Part shown: piece by piece, positions 34,989-48,871 of the stretch
Numbering within the stretch: position 1 is the first letter of the stretch
Layout: each line of letters opens with the position of its first letter
Assembly: GCA_035771175.1 (NCBI GenBank)
Contig: CM069613.1
Location: 6,506,001 to 6,570,000, forward strand
Origin: Paratinospora sagittata
Taxonomy: Eukaryota; Streptophyta; Magnoliopsida; Ranunculales; Menispermaceae
Reading direction: 5' to 3'
DNA length: 64,000 nt
Position numbers and translations under genes: made by a program
Notes under the pieces: model-generated
The model's database searches: none
The model's input: the letters and a program-made list of their open reading frames with translations, nothing else
What the model was told of the DNA's origin: nothing

Positions 34989-36294
34989 GTCTCTACACTC
35001 ATAATCGAGTAATTATCTTAACAAATGTAATATATGTGTACAAGTTGATTACCACGCGTGACGAGGAATTTAAGTAATTTGGAATTTAGCGATTCAGGTG
35101 GGAATGATTTTAGGCCTTCATAATATTTTATTTGATATATAGATAAGAATGTTAAATTAATTAGGTCCATAGTATTATTAGATTGCTTATGCATGCTTAT
35201 TGTACATGATTATATATATACAATGTTGTGATTGTTTAACCATGACGATATGTGTGTTAATATGATTTTTATTCTGATCAAATGAAAATTGGATGCATGA
35301 AATTCATGTGGTAGTTGAATTCATTTTTAAATTATAATGCCTGAGAATGAAATGTATGATTTGGAATATTGGCATAGTGAATGCGTGAACACTATTATAA
35401 TTGACTTTGTAACATGAGACCATGTGTAGTGGAGTTGAATATGTTTTATGAATTAACTTAATATCGTGCTTATACCGTACGTATGACGTGACATCACTAA
35501 AGAACACGATTAAGATAAGAATCACACATATGAGGCAGTTATTCTAAGGAATATCCCCAATGTTCTAATTTTTGGGTTGTGTCACCCTGAGTTTGATTTT
35601 CTAACGCTACGTGATTTGGAACGTGATGAAATTATCGACTCAAACAATCTAATGCTGCAACGATTAATGTGTGAAACTTGTTTGTAATGTTCTTGTGTAT
35701 GTATCACAATAAAATATTGTTAATTGTTTAGATGACCCACTGGGCCTTCAAGCTCACCCCTAATTTTTATATGCAGGTGCTTAGGAGAATAAAATTGCGA
35801 GTTCGTGACATAGTGCAGAGTAGTGGGGGTGGGTTAATTAATTAGTATTATGGGACTGAATATTTTCATTTAATCTTTAAAGGTTTATTATTTAAACGAA
35901 TTGTATTGATAATTGAAATTCAATGAATGTTATTACGGTCAGTAAAGACCCTGTGATTTATTTCACTTGTGAATACCTTGGAATAGAATTCATTAATTCT
36001 ATTTGATTATTGTATTTTAGTGTTGTGTCCATAATGGATGGACAAGGGCAAGTACCCTCGTATGAAGATAAAGATTGTATGAAGAATTAAATGTATTTGT
36101 TTATCTTAACCAGTAAGTTGATTGGAAGAATATAAACCCATAGTTTTACAAATTTTATTATTTATAAAATGGTTATGGGTTAAGATAGACGGATACGAGT
36201 AACGTCTAGATTTTCGGTGATACTTTATATAAAAATCAAAATGTTCATTGTTTTACAAAAAAAAAAAATTAGTTTTGAAAATCGGGGTGTTACA

Positions 36295-38306
36295 TGTTTA
36301 GTCCTTCCAAAGTTCCAAATTAAATCTTCTCTCAATTTTGACGTAAAGTGATAAAAGAGTGTTATGATCAAAGTTCTCCAATTGACCCCCAAAGTCTAAT
36401 ACGCAAGCTTGAACATATCCTTTAAACAAGTCGACATGTTGAGAATAAAGATGCATTGGTAATATATCTAACTTTATCATAAATGCACAAGTAATAGATC
36501 GTTTGTTTTTATAAAAGACGAATAACATGAGTGTCAGACATCGCCTTGCTAATAAAGGCAACTCGAGGGCAAAAACAAATGGTTGATGGCATTTACATTG
36601 CAATTGATGATATTATTGGTTGTTCAACCAAGGCGAGGCCAGTGTCGACCATGAAAGTGAAATCCATCAACCACTCCTAGTGGTCACATCAAACACGGCG
36701 AGCCATCATCCATTTTAATTGCCCAGTTTAAACGAGGAGAGTCATCAACGACTCAAGGAAGAAACTTTGATCAAGGAGCATTCGTTAATGAAAATAACAT
36801 TCATAGATATTATTGGTTTTTTAACCGAAGTGAGTATCAATGGTGAAAGTTAAAAGTCATCAACCACTCTTGAGTGACCACTTCAAACATGGGGAGCCAT
36901 CACCGACTCTTAATGTCCACTTTAAATGAAGAGAGTCATTAGCAACTCAAGGAAGAGATTTTGATCATGGAGAATTCGCTAATGAAAGTAACATTTAATC
37001 TCGGGTTTGAAGAAAAAATATGCAAGAGCATTAGAACATGTAAAAGATAATGTATGAACTATTTATTTGACAGTGAATGTTTTGAATTCAAATGAACAAT
37101 TAATTAAATATCAAGTTAAATGAACAATGACATTAGAACATGTAAAAGATGAAGTATGAACTTCTTTTTGTTATCAAATGTTCATTTTCTTAATCAATTG
37201 TTTTCATAATTATTATATTTGGTCCAATTGTTTTAGTAAAATGAATAGGTATAGGGTGTCTCAAGATGGTACTTAACCTAATTGAAAACAACTGGTGGTA
37301 GGCCCAAAATAATCTACACAGTAAGCATTACCAATGTTACTAATTTAAACTAGGTAAATGTTGTTTTATGAACATGTATTATTATAAAACCAAACAATTA
37401 TAACTGAATACGGTTGATGTTGAAAGAAGTGTACTTCTAAGTAGAAGAAACGTTGCTAAGTACTATATATTTGATATAAGAACAACGGTCGCAATCAAAT
37501 GACCCCATTTAAGGTGTTGCCATGGATGCATGTGATGGTGTTGGAATATCATAATAGTTCAAAGCTCAAATTATCTAACCCACTTTATTCTTCTAATACA
37601 AAACTATTGTGTAGTGGCCCCTAAATGATTAAAGTTTTTTTTTCCAGAAGATCCTCCCTAATCTATCTCAAATTCTTTTCCTCAAAACCCATAAAAGCAA
37701 CGACAACTTAATAACCACAGTGTTTATCAGCTTTCACATCTCTTTACTTGTTGGATGTAAGGCCTCAAACGAAGTAGAAATTGATTAATAAATTTTTCAA
37801 GTCTTACGTTTCAAGTCTTACTAGGACTATTGAATTGGAGGAAGCATATCAAGTTTTTTCCAATGGGCATCAATTAAAGCTAGCGGGATAAATCGATCTT
37901 TCCGTTGACATTCAAATATCTTGTGTTCACAAGGTAATTATTCAAGTATTTTTTGTATTGCACACCCACAATTAGTTTTCAACTAATTTGGCCATCATGT
38001 TGTATCTCAAGCCTCCTACCATATTCTGCCAACTTATGCTTGTGGTGTGATTAAGATTTTCATCTCATATCCTTTGATAGTTTTCCCACAAAAGAATGCC
38101 CTTCTATTTATTTAACGTCTCGATGATTATGAACTCCACAATCAACTATTATTGTTCAATCATTACCATATGCCAATTTTTCCCTCACAATTAGAAAGGA
38201 CAATCACACTTCTTTGTTCCAATATCAATCACCTTTTTATTCTTTCTACGACATCCCGTAATTTTTTTCAATTAAATTTCTCACAAGAAAATTTTATCTT
38301 GGGCAT
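36295..38306. other. Anonymous non-coding DNA between elements A and C (right unit)
   Basis: Equivalent of 8599-10610. It contains the integrase-like scrap on the minus strand (36298-36603) and the 197-bp tandem repeat at 36609-36996. No gene is recognised. Confidence 0.6.
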
Positions 38307-39465
38307 TGTTGAGTAATAATTGCAAGTGCACAATATCATTAACAAGTAATAAAGTGAATAATAGAATATCATTCTTACGTAGATTTGTTACTCAATTTCT
38401 TTGTTAACCACTAAAATTGTTTCACCCTAATCTTATCTGAACACCGATTAAAATTCGTTGTAACCTTAACAATAAAATTAAATCTAAAACATATCAAAAT
38501 TAATCAAAGTAATCAGAATATAGAAACCTAGAATTACAATCTTCCCTTATATATCAATTGAATTTATCTAACTATTTTTTAATTAATTAATTAATTAAAG
38601 TTGTTAACTAAGAATCTAATTTATCTATAAGCTTCTTTCGATGGTCAAGAAAAATAACTTGATTAATTAAATCTCTATATTTCCTTGAAATTTAAATTAA
38701 AACAAGATTTATAAGATCGTGTTCTTCAATGCTTACACATGTCTCGTGAGTATATTTCTATCTCACATGAACTCAATAGCTTTCACCATTTTTAATCATA
38801 TGTTATTTTAATCAAATTCACAAATCTAAACTCCCTTCGTCAAGATCGTATAGATTCAAAAAATCATCTAATTAATGATCAAATAATTAGAAGCATTAAG
38901 AGCGGATTAAAATAGACAACTCCAAATAATTAATTAAAATCTAAAATCAAACATAAAATCCAATATTCATATGAGATCCAATTGTAACTCTAGGAAAACA
39001 ACTTAGCTCATCATTGAACTAGAAGAAAACATAAAAATATTGATGAACATGTTGAATAGAAACAAGAAGAAACTAGAAAACCAATTGGAAGATGTTGAAG
39101 ATTGCTCCCTTGTTTCTAACTTCACATTCTTCGCCTCCTTCGATCAGATTTTTCTTCAACTTTTTCTCCTATCTTTTCTCTTCTAGAAACCCTCCACAAT
39201 GAAGTCTATAAAGCCACAAGCCAGTAGGAGGTCGAAATAGGAAGCCCTAACTCGAATAGGAAACACTCAAAATTATTAAAAAGTTTCTAATTTTGAATCG
39301 CAGCTCCACTTTCTTCCTTGTCGTTTTTCTTCTTGTTCTCCACTCCATATTCTCCCTCAAAACCCTTTCATATTGTAGTATTTCAAGTAGGAAGAAGTTA
39401 TGGCCAAAACCCTAAAGTCGCGCAAAATTAGAAAGTCCTGGTGCAGTTGTTGGGAATTTGCAACA
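38307..39465. repeat. LTR-derived region upstream of element C (right unit)
   Basis: Equivalent of 10611-11769, with the same TGTTGAGTAAT ... TTTGCAACA ends and the same doubt about orientation of its left part. Confidence 0.45.
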
Positions 39466-39471
39466 AGTTTT

Positions 39472-39489
39472 TGGCGCCGTTGCCGGGGA
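39472..39489 (+). other. Primer binding site of element C, right copy (tRNA-Asp type)
   Basis: TGGCGCCGTTGCCGGGGA, unchanged from the left copy. Confidence 0.9.
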
Positions 39490-39616
39490 ATCTTTTTTCT
39501 AATTTCTTTTGTTAATATTAATACCAATCCATCATAGTCTTAATATAAACTATTAATTTTTATTATTATTACTATTATTTTTATTTTATTTTTTTACAGG
39601 TACTTGAAGCCGTTGG

Positions 39617-40185
39617 ATGCGAAGGTCTAGGAGCTCGAATTTAATTCCTTTTGATCCAGAGATTGAAAGGACTGAACGGAGAAATCGTAAAAAGAAAAGG
39701 CAAGCTTCTACTCCACAACACACAATGGAAGATCAGATTATTCCAGAACCGAGATCTTTGCAAGAGTATGTTATCCCCTCGGTCAATGATATTCCATCGA
39801 GTATTCTGAGACCGGCTATTCAAGCTCATAACTTTGAGATCAAGTCGACAACCATTCAAATGCTTCAAATTTATTTGACATTCGAAGGCGTACCCATTGA
39901 AGATCCTGCTGAGCACATTAAGAAATTCTTTGAGATATGTGACACCTTCAAGCAAGCTGGAGTATGTGCTGATGCAATTCGACTCCGACTCTTCCCTTCC
40001 TCACATAGAGATAAGGCAAAGAGTTGGTTGGATTCTCTCCCATCCAAATCTATTACTACTTGGAATATGTTGGCTTAGAAGTTCGTAGCAAAGTTCTTTC
40101 CACCTGGTAAAACTGCAAAGCTGCGGAACGACATCACTCAGCATGATCCAGATTATATGTATAATGCATGGGAAAGGTACAAATG
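39617..40185 (+). pseudogene. gag (N-terminal part) of element C, right copy
   Basis: ATG 39617, TAG at 40076-40078, interrupted at 40185 by the LTR of B2. The protein is identical to the left copy over its 153 open codons. Confidence 0.85.
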
Positions 40186-41774
40186 TGTAACACCCCGATT
40201 TTCAAAACTTAAATTTCAAGTAAAATAATGAATATTTTAATTTTATCGAGAAAGATCACTAAAAATCGAGATGTTAATCGTATCCGTCTTTCTTAACCCA
40301 TAACCATTATATAGATAGTAAAATTTGCAAAACTATGAATTTGTATTCTCCTAACCAACTTACTGGTTAAGATAAACGAATACCCTTTCATCTTCATACC
40401 AAGGACCACATAATTCCACTATACAAATTTCTATATTGAATTGTGAGGGTACTTGCCCTTGTCCATCCATTATGGACACAACATTTAAATGCATTCATCA
40501 AATAGAATTAATGAATTCAAGTCCAAGGCATTCACACGTGAAATAAACCACAGAGTCTTTACTAACTGTAATAATGTTCATTAAATTTCGATTGTCAATA
40601 CAACCGTTTAAATAATAAACTTTTAAAAATCAAATAAAGATATTCAGCTCTGTCACCACAATACTAACAAATTAATTAACCCACCCTTACTACTCTGAAC
40701 TACATCACGAACTCGCGATTTTATTCTCTTAAGTACCTGCATATGAAAAATAGGGGTGAGCTTGAAAGCCCAGTGGGTCATCTAAACGATTCACAACATT
40801 TTATCATGATATATACACAAGAACATTACAAACAAGTTTCACACATTAATCGTTGCAACATTAGATTGTTTGAGTCGAGAATTTTATCACATTCTAAATC
40901 ACGTACCTTTAGAGAATCAAACCCCGGGCGGCACTACCCAAAATCAGAAATTCGTTGGCGATATTCATTATGAATAACTGCCCCATAATAAACATTAGCG
41001 ATATTCCTTAGAATAACTGCCCCATATTTGTGATTTTTATCTTAATTGTATTCTTTAGTGATGTCACACCATACATACAACATAAGTATGACATTAATTG
41101 CATTCATAAAACATATTCAAACTCCACTACACATGGTATCATGTCACAAAGTCAATTATAATAGTATTCACGCATGAACTTTACTATGCTAATATTCCAA
41201 GCCATACGTTTCATTATCAGACATTATAATTTATAAATGAGTCTCAAATATCACATGAATTGCATGCATCCAATTATCATCTAATCAAAACAAGAAATCA
41301 TGTTGACACACATATCATCATGGCAAATAATCACAACATGGTATATATAAAATCATGTACAATAGGCATGCATAAGCAATCTAATAATACTATAGACCTA
41401 ATTAATTTAACATTCCTATCTATATATCAAAATAAAATATTATGAAAGCATAGAATCTTCCCCACCAGTAACGCACGCAATTTGTTCTTGTCCTAATTCC
41501 TTGGTGCATAACGTACGTCCTCAACTGTGGTTGTCATTTCCACGTTTCTTGATTCCTAGTTCGAAAGGAGATGAGCGTGAAAGAGATGAACAAGACGGCT
41601 GAGGTGCATAGGTATTATACATAGTATTGTTAATTCTAGGGTTTAATGATGATCATGTAGATATTTTCAGAATTTTCAGGGATTACATTTGAAATTGGAA
41701 AGTAGATTTTCAAAATTTTCAGGGATTATATTTGAAATTGGAAAGTAGATTTTCAGAATTTTCAGGGGATTACA
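40186..41774 (-). repeat. 3' LTR of chromovirus B2
   Basis: TGTAACACCCC ... GGGGATTACA on the plus strand, 1589 bp, the same length as in B1. It includes the 43-bp terminal triplication at about 41661-41774. Confidence 0.87.
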
Positions 41775-41877
41775 TTCTACCCGCCTTAAAAGAAATTTCG
41801 TCCCGAAATTAAAGTTGAAGCTTACTTACTTGATGATGTTAAACTTTTTCCACTGTTGACCAGTTGTATCTCGAAAC

Positions 41878-42974
41878 CTAGAGTGTTCTTTGAAATAAGT
41901 CGGCATATTTGGCCTTCATTTCACTTTCAGGTTCCCAAGTGGCTTCTTCAACTCCATGATGCTTCCACAACACTTTAACTAATGGAATGTCTTTGTTTCT
42001 CAAACTATGAACTTTCCATTCTAGGATCTTTAAAAGTCCTTCTTCATAGGTGGCATCAGCTTGTACTTTTACGTCTTTCCAATCAATGGTATGGGAAGGG
42101 TCTGGTTCATATTTTCGCAACATTGACACATGGAATACGTTGTGGATGGCGGATAAACTAGTTGGCAAGTCTAGTTTGTAAGCATTCTCGCCAATTCGAT
42201 CACAAATCTTGAACGGACCGATGAACCGTGGCGATAATTTCCCTTTCTTACCAAACCTCATGATGCCTTTTTGAGGGCTTATTTTAGAAATACCTTATCA
42301 CATTTTTGGAACTCTAAAGGTCGGCGCCTCTTCTCTGGGTAGCTTTTCTGCCTACTCTGTGCAGTAACTAGCCTTTTCTGGATCAACTTCACTTTTTCGT
42401 TCATTTCAATTATCATATCAAGTCCTGTAAGTACCTTATCTTCCCAATCGGCCCAACACAGTGGTGACCTACATGGTCATCCATATAGGGCTTCATATGG
42501 AGCCATTTGTATACTTGCCTGGTAACTATCGTTATAAGCAAACTCTGCTAGGTGTAAGTATTTACTCCAATTTCCCTTGAAATCTAGTACACAAGCTCTC
42601 AAAATGTCTTCCAAGATCTGAATAACCATTTCGGATTGACCATCTGTCTGAGGATGATAGGCGGTCCTCATGGTTAATTTGGTTCCCAATTCCTGCTGTA
42701 AGCTCTGCCAGAACTGAGATGTGAATAAGGAATCTCTATCTGACACTATCGATTTGGGTACTCCGTGTAGCTTCACAATCTATTTAACATACAGCTCGCC
42801 CAGTTTACTAATCGGATTTGTGGATTTAATAGGTAAGAAGTGTGCCACTTTAGTAAGTCGATCCACAATTACCCAAACCTTATCCTCACATTTTTGATTT
42901 CTAGGAAGAGCTCCGACGAAATCCATTGCTATGTTCTCCCATTTCCATTCAGGGATTTTTAAAGGTTGTAACAA
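41878..42974 (-). pseudogene. Integrase core and chromo-like tail of chromovirus B2
   Basis: [20 protein letters not shown] near 42930 is intact here, and the frame continues through GELYVK to 42780. A stop (TAG) there, then IVSDRDSLF and [11 protein letters not shown] in 42776-42477, TGA near 42474, and the chromo-like tail in 42261-41878. Because it keeps the sequence deleted in B1, it shows the older state of this segment. Confidence 0.87.
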
Positions 42975-43007
42975 TCCAGGCGGTCTTTTATGTTCGGCCT
43001 TAACTTG

Positions 43008-44441
43008 CTAACATGTAAGGCATTTAGACACATATTTGGCCACATCCTTCTTCATACCTTTCCACCAGTAGTTTTTCTTCAAATTCTGGCACATCTTATC
43101 TCCACCAGAATGTAAAGTGTATTTAGTCTGATGTGCCTCATTAAATAAGATCTTTTTAATTTCCTCAATTCTGGGTATATAAATTCGATCTCTAAATCTC
43201 AATAATCCCTCTGAATCGATCTTGAAATTTGCATTTCCATTATTGGCTCTTGCACCTGCCACCCATTTTATCAATTTTCTATCCTGAGCTTGACCTTCCT
43301 TAATTTGATGTAGTAGGTCTGTCTTGCAGCTCATATTATATAAGAAAATCTAATTTTCACTTTTTTGTACGCCCAAATTATAATCTTCAATCAATTGGTA
43401 CATCTGGGCTTTTTCTGCATCGTTCCTATACGATTTTCGACTTAAAGCATCTGCGACTACATTGGCTTTCTCTGGGTGATAATGCAGCTGAAAATCATAA
43501 TCATTCAGCAATTCCATCCATCACCTTTGCCTCAAATTTAACTCTTTTTGTGTATAGATGTACTTCAAGCTCTTATGATCATAATATAAATCAAATTTCT
43601 CTCCATAAAGATAGTGTCTCCGTATCTTCAAGAAGAATACAATAGCAGCCAATTCTAAATCATGAGTCAGGTAATTTTGTTCATGAGTCTTCAGTTGCCT
43701 AGAAGCATAAGCAACCACTTTACCCTCCTGCATCATAACAGCGCCAAGACCATTCTTAGAAGCATCAGTGTAAATAACATAACCGACTCCGCTTGCAGGA
43801 GTGATCAATATTGGGGTTGTGGTCAATCGTCTCTTCAATTCTTGAAAGGAATTCTCACATTTCTCATCCCAACTAAATTTGGCATCCTTCCTTATTAGCT
43901 TTGTCATAGGCTCAGCTAGTCTCAAAAAATTTAAAATAAATCTTCTATAGTAACCAGCTAGTCCCAAAAAGCTTCTAATTTCTGTCACTGATTTTGGTTT
44001 TTCCCAGTTCATTACTGCTTCAACTTTTGTTGGATCTACAGATATCCCTTCTGATAACACTACATGGTCCAAAAATTTGACTGACTTCATCCAAAATTCA
44101 CATTTTTCAAATTTGGCATACAATTGATTTCACCTCAATGTTTCCAAAACTACTGTAAGGTGTTCCTAATGTTCCTCATTGGTCTTCGAATAAACCAAAA
44201 TATCATCAACAAATACCGCTACAAATTTGTCTAGGTGAGGCCTAAACGTCCTATTCATTAGGTTCATAAATGTTGTTGGTGCATTAGTGAGTCCAAATGG
44301 CATGACTCTGAATTCAAAGTGCCCATACCTAGTCCTGAATGTTGTCTTCGGTATATCTGACTCTTTGATTTTAAGTTGGTGATAACCGGACCTTAGGTCG
44401 ATCTTGGAAAAATAAGTTGCTCCTTTCAGTTGATCGAACAA
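43008..44441 (-). pseudogene. RT palm, RNase H and integrase zinc region of chromovirus B2
   Basis: RT core 44441-44166 (FVDDILVYS near 44205), RT thumb and RNase H from 44123, integrase zinc region 43334-43008. A TGA at 43518-43520 (AGA in B1, after LNLRQR) shortens the RNase H frame to 200 codons against 257 in B1. Ala in VVADALSRK is retained where B1 has Gly. Confidence 0.87.
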
Positions 44442-44512
44442 ATCATCTATTCTGGGTAGGGGTACTTGTTCTTGACTGTGACTTGATTTAATTTTCTATA
44501 GTCAATACACAG

Positions 44513-45211
44513 TTACATCGACCCATCTTTCTTTTTGACAAACAACACTGGTGCTCCCCAGGGTGATTCGCTCGGCTGGATAAATTCCTTCGCACTAAGA
44601 TCATCAAGCTGAGTCCTTAGTTCTATTAGTTCGCCAGGGGCCATTCTGTAGGGTGACATGGCTATGGGGTCTGTTCCAGGGTATAGTTCTATCTTGAACT
44701 CTACTTCCCGCTTAGGAGGTAATTCTGGTAATTCTTCGGGAAACACTTCAGGGAAGTCTCTAACCACCAAGTGCTCTTCTAAATTCCTCAAGGTCTTTAG
44801 AGGCTCGGCTTCTGTTAGGGTTTGGAATTCCTCTTTTTGATTCACAGATTTGAGAAGTGCAGACATGATATTCCTCAAAATTTTGTTTCTATCCCCATAG
44901 ATTTTAACCAACTCTCCCAAAGGTAACCTCAAAGTAATCTTCTTTCGAAGGCAATCGATCTGGGCTTGGTACTCAGATAACCAATCCATTCCCAAGATCA
45001 CATCATAATCATTAATGGGTAGGAGTATCAAGTCAGCTGAAATCATCTTATCATTAATTGGAAGGTCACAACTACATTTTTCAGTTGTTGGGACGTTTAC
45101 TCCTACTGGTGTTGAAATCTTCATAACAACAGATAAAGGTACAGTGGAAAGTTGTAGTTTCCTGACTAAGTTTTCAGAAATAAAAGACCTTGATGCTCCA
45201 AAATCAAACAA
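44513..45211 (-). pseudogene. Protease and RT fingers of chromovirus B2
   Basis: As B1, with the unusual DFGASRSFIS at the active site. Two replacements are seen: Pro for Gln in CDLPINDK and Leu for Ser in LRLPLGELVK. Confidence 0.87.
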
Positions 45212-45214
45212 GAT

Positions 45215-46592
45215 TTTAATTGTGAACCTTTCACTACTTCGTTTACACCAACTTCTAGTTCAGGATTTCCTTCTGTCATTGCAAAGACTTTGCCTTGATT
45301 TTGATTTTGGATTTGATTTTGATTATAGCTTGGACGATTGGTCTGATTTCTTCCTTGTACTTCGTTGTTGTTCTGCCAGTTTCTCGGACGAAAATTTTGT
45401 CGAACTCCTTGTATAGTACAGTTTCGTGCCAAATGACCCAGTCGGTTGCATTTGAAGCAAAGTCTCGTAGCTACTACTTGATCTTTATTTTGTTGGGGTG
45501 CACGAATATTGTTTTGCTTCATCTGTTGTCCACCATTATGACTAGACCATTTTGATCTGTTGTTGTGATTCTGCACCCTGTTCCACTGGTTTTCATTGTT
45601 GGACTTGTTCCTATTCCAATTATTACTATTGCCACCAAAGTTATTCAGATTTTGCCTCTTGTTGTGATTACCCTGATAATCAAAATTCTGTTTTTGAGGC
45701 CTTTTGTTTCTATTCCATATTGTCTCTTGCAGGTTCAGTTCTCTCTCTACCAACAAAGCTCGTTCAACCACCTCTTTATAAGTCTTTAGATTCATAGGAA
45801 CAACCACCTTTCTAATTTCCATTCTGAGACCCTCTGCGAACCTACTAGCTTTCATCTGTTCATTGACTACCAGTTCATGAGCAAATCTGGAAAGTTCAAT
45901 AAACTTAGCCTCATACTCTGCCACTGTCATGTTCCTCTCTGTCAGCCTCACAAAATTCAGATTGTAATTCTTTTTGTTCGCTTTGGGGAAGAATTTATCA
46001 TAAAATATCTCCTCAAATGTTGTCCAGGTCATAGTGTTCACGTCCACTGTAGGACTTTCTATAACCATTCTCCACCAATGTTTGGCCTCACCTATGAATT
46101 AGTGAGCCGCAATCGCCACCATTCTTGGACCAGTCACTCCAAGAACTTCCAAGTGTTCCTTAACCTCCTGGAACCACTTTTCAGCTTCCCTTGGATATGG
46201 TTTTCCTTCAAATTTCGAAGGATGCATACGTTGGAAGTCTCTCAATTGATCTGCCCATTCCTTTTCTTCAGGTCTCCTGATGTTTCGAGCTCCTGGTTCA
46301 TTCTGCACTACAATTGTTGGATTCAGTTGAGGTTGAGGCATCTGTCTGGTCACATGTTCCACTACTTGTCTCACAAATTTTGCCATCATCTTTGGTCCCA
46401 AAACAATTCCAGGGGTCGAACTGTTGTAGGTCGGACATTCTCTGTTCCAGTAGAGTTAACATTCGCTGTTAGATTTGTATGTTCTTGCTCCGTCGGCTGA
46501 GGTTCGAATGTCGGTTGTGTCTGCACAACTGGTTCAGTGTCCCTTATGAGATCACTCACAGACCTTGTGTTTCTTCTTCGAGGTGCAGCCAT
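45215..46592 (-). pseudogene. gag of chromovirus B2, disrupted
   Basis: ATG 46592, with the same frameshift near 46405 and TAA near 46097 as B1. The main piece is 46068-45166, with zinc knuckle CFKCNRLGHLARNC. A single Arg for Ser replacement (FRPRNWQ against FRPSNWQ) separates it from B1 in the tail. Confidence 0.87.
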
Positions 46593-47075
46593 ATATAAAA
46601 TTTCAACTCATCTTTAGTACTACAGGAGATAATTATTTTCGGTTAGGGTGACTCTAGATTCAGAATTCTAAGTTCTCGAAAATAAAATGATCCTATTGGT
46701 TCAGTTTCTAGGTTTATAAAATTTTGGCAATCCATGATTGTCATAGGGTACAGGATTTGGTTTTGAAATATGTAAACAAGACAAGCAAACAAACAAACAA
46801 CACACCACACAACAAAGGCATAAAGAGATTCCCAAACTTCCACTTATATCCTCTGTATTCAAGTGTCCCATACCACTCTAGCCCGGTGATATAAGCTTCC
46901 ACAAAGAAACTTCAATACACCCAAACAATGAGCAAATGTCCTAACAACTAAGGCTTCCCAGGTACCCACTATGTCCAAGCTGTCCCATATCAGTTGAACG
47001 TAGCGATACAAGCTCGTCCAGAGTTGTTAGTCATTCACCAAACATGGCCTGTCAGTCTCCAAGTTCAAGACTCCT
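46593..47075 (-). other. Untranslated leader of chromovirus B2, 5'-truncated
   Basis: Reverse complement of the A leader. It stops at 47075 against the gag of C with the same join as in B1, so the truncation predates the duplication. Confidence 0.8.
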
Positions 47076-48871
47076 CATGATTCAGATTATATGTATGATG
47101 CATGGGAGAGGTACAAATGACTGATCAGAAAACGCCCTCATCATAGGATACCAAGGTGGCTGCAAGTGCAAACTTTTTACAATGGGTTCTTGGCACCTCT
47201 GAGAACAATTATTGATGTTGCAGCGGGTGGAGCTCTCATAGACAAAACTATTGATAAAGCATATAATTTGCTAGAAGATATGGCTTTTAATAACTATGAA
47301 TGGCTTGCAGAGCGAATGATGGCAAAGAAGGTTGCTGGAGTATATGAAGTTGATGCACTCAATGCATTATCGATGCAAGTTGCAGCTCTTTCTAAGAAGT
47401 TTGACACTCTGTGGGTTCATGTTGTTCACAAATATCCTGTAACTTGTGATTTGTGTGGGAGTAACCATTCCAATAACCAATGTTCTCTTAACATTGAGTC
47501 AATGCAATATGTGAGCAACTATAATGGGCAGCAAAAGAATTAGTGCTATCATAATCTGAGGTGGAGAAATCATCCTAACCTATCATGGGGTCAACATCAA
47601 AGCCAACCTACAGCAATGATGCCTATGTTTCCACCCGAAATATCTCCCTAAGCTCAATTACAAGAAAAGAAATCATCATTGGAAGAGATAGTGCAATAAT
47701 TGGTTGTTAACACTGACAAGTTCATGACTGAGATGAGGACTCAATTTCAGAGCCAAGTAGCTTCTATTCAGAATCTAGAGATGCAAGTTGGCCAACTGGC
47801 CAATAATATCAATAACCGACCTCAAGGCACTTTACCAAGTAATACAAAGATCAATCCTAAAAGGGATAATAAGGAGCAGTGCAAAGTAATTACTTTGAGG
47901 AGCAGTAAAGAGTTGCCTGAGGTGATTAGGAAGCCTAATGATTCAGTTGAGCCTGGATTGGAGAAGTCAGTAGATGAGAAGCAAGAACAAGAAGAGAAGC
48001 AACAGAATATTTAGAAGAGTTTTATGCCTTATAAGTCGCCGCCACCTTTTCCTCAGCGTCTACAGAACCAAAAGTTGAACAAGCAGTTCTCCAGATTTCT
48101 AGAGGTGTTCAAGAAGCTCCACATTAATATTCCCTTCACTGATGCTCTTGAGCAGATGTCAAGCTATGTCAAGGTTATGAAGGATTTTCTACCAAACAAG
48201 CGAAGGTTGGGGGAATTTTGGACAGTTGCTTTGACAGAAGAGTACAGTGCTATTCTCCAGAATAAGTTAACACCAAAGCTTAAGGATCCTAGGAGCTTTA
48301 CTATTTCATGCACTATTGGAAACCAGTTCTTTGGGAGAGTTTTATGTGATTTGGGAGCTAGTATCAACTTGATGCCCTTATCTATATATCAGAAGTTGGG
48401 TTTGGGGGAAGCAAAGCCTACTACTGTCACCTACAGCTTGGTGATAGGTCGCTTACATATCCACGGGGTGTACTAGAAGATGTCTTGGTGAAAGTTGATA
48501 AATTTATCTTTCCAATTGATTTTATTGTTCTAGATATGGAAAAAGATCACGAGATTCCAATTATATTGGGAAGGTCATTTTTAGCTACTGGGATGACTCT
48601 TATTGATGTGCAGAAAGAACAGTTAACTATGAGAGTTCAAGATCAAGAGGTCACATTCAATGTCTTCAAGGTTATGAAGTTTCCTAAAGAATCAAATGAA
48701 TGCCTTAGAGTTGATGTGGTTACTGCCCCTGTTATTTTTAATCCTCGTGAGGACTCGATGGTTTATGCTTATTTAATGGACAAGCTTGAGTATAGTGGAT
48801 ATCGGGATTTGTTGGATGCCTTTCCAAAAAAAAGGGTTGTTATCGATGTTCATCTTGATGATCCACCCTGA
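47076..48871 (+). pseudogene. gag C-terminal part and protease of element C, right copy
   Basis: As 19361-21156. Met for Thr in ALSMQVAAL (ALSTQVAAL on the left). Stops near 47543, 48012 and the frameshift near 48475 are shared. LCDLGASINLMPLSIY near 48343. Ends at TGA 48869-48871 without RT. Confidence 0.82.

Larger units (their letters stand above)
25221..36294 (+). mobile_element. Chromovirus A2, complete in outline (5' LTR to 3' LTR)
   Basis: 5' LTR 25221-27399, primer site 27403-27413, leader to 28202, broken gag-pol 28203-32938, 3' LTR 33042-36294. The two LTRs differ by several percent in the CT-rich block and by large indels. The insertion is therefore much older than the tandem duplication (about 0.1% divergence). 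No target-site duplication is evident: 5' flank ...GATTACC, 3' flank TGTTTAG. This agrees with later rearrangement of one or both ends. Confidence 0.88.
33042..36294 (+). repeat. 3' LTR of chromovirus A2, carrying the captured exon
   Basis: Two TGTAATACCCAG starts, at 33042 and 33543, with the TPD1-like exon between them. It ends GGGGTGTTACA at 36294. Relative to the left copy it has a longer A run (33056-33088), a shorter (AT)n at 34108-34135 and a longer one at 34940-34982. Confidence 0.86.
40186..47075 (-). mobile_element. Chromovirus B2, minus strand, nested in element C
   Basis: Counterpart of B1, with LTR at 40186-41774 and leader ending at 47075. It is also without a 5' LTR, flanked by the 44-bp repeat (40142-40185 and 47076-47119). 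It keeps the 19 bp that B1 lost (42780-42798) but carries a stop of its own in RNase H. Confidence 0.88.
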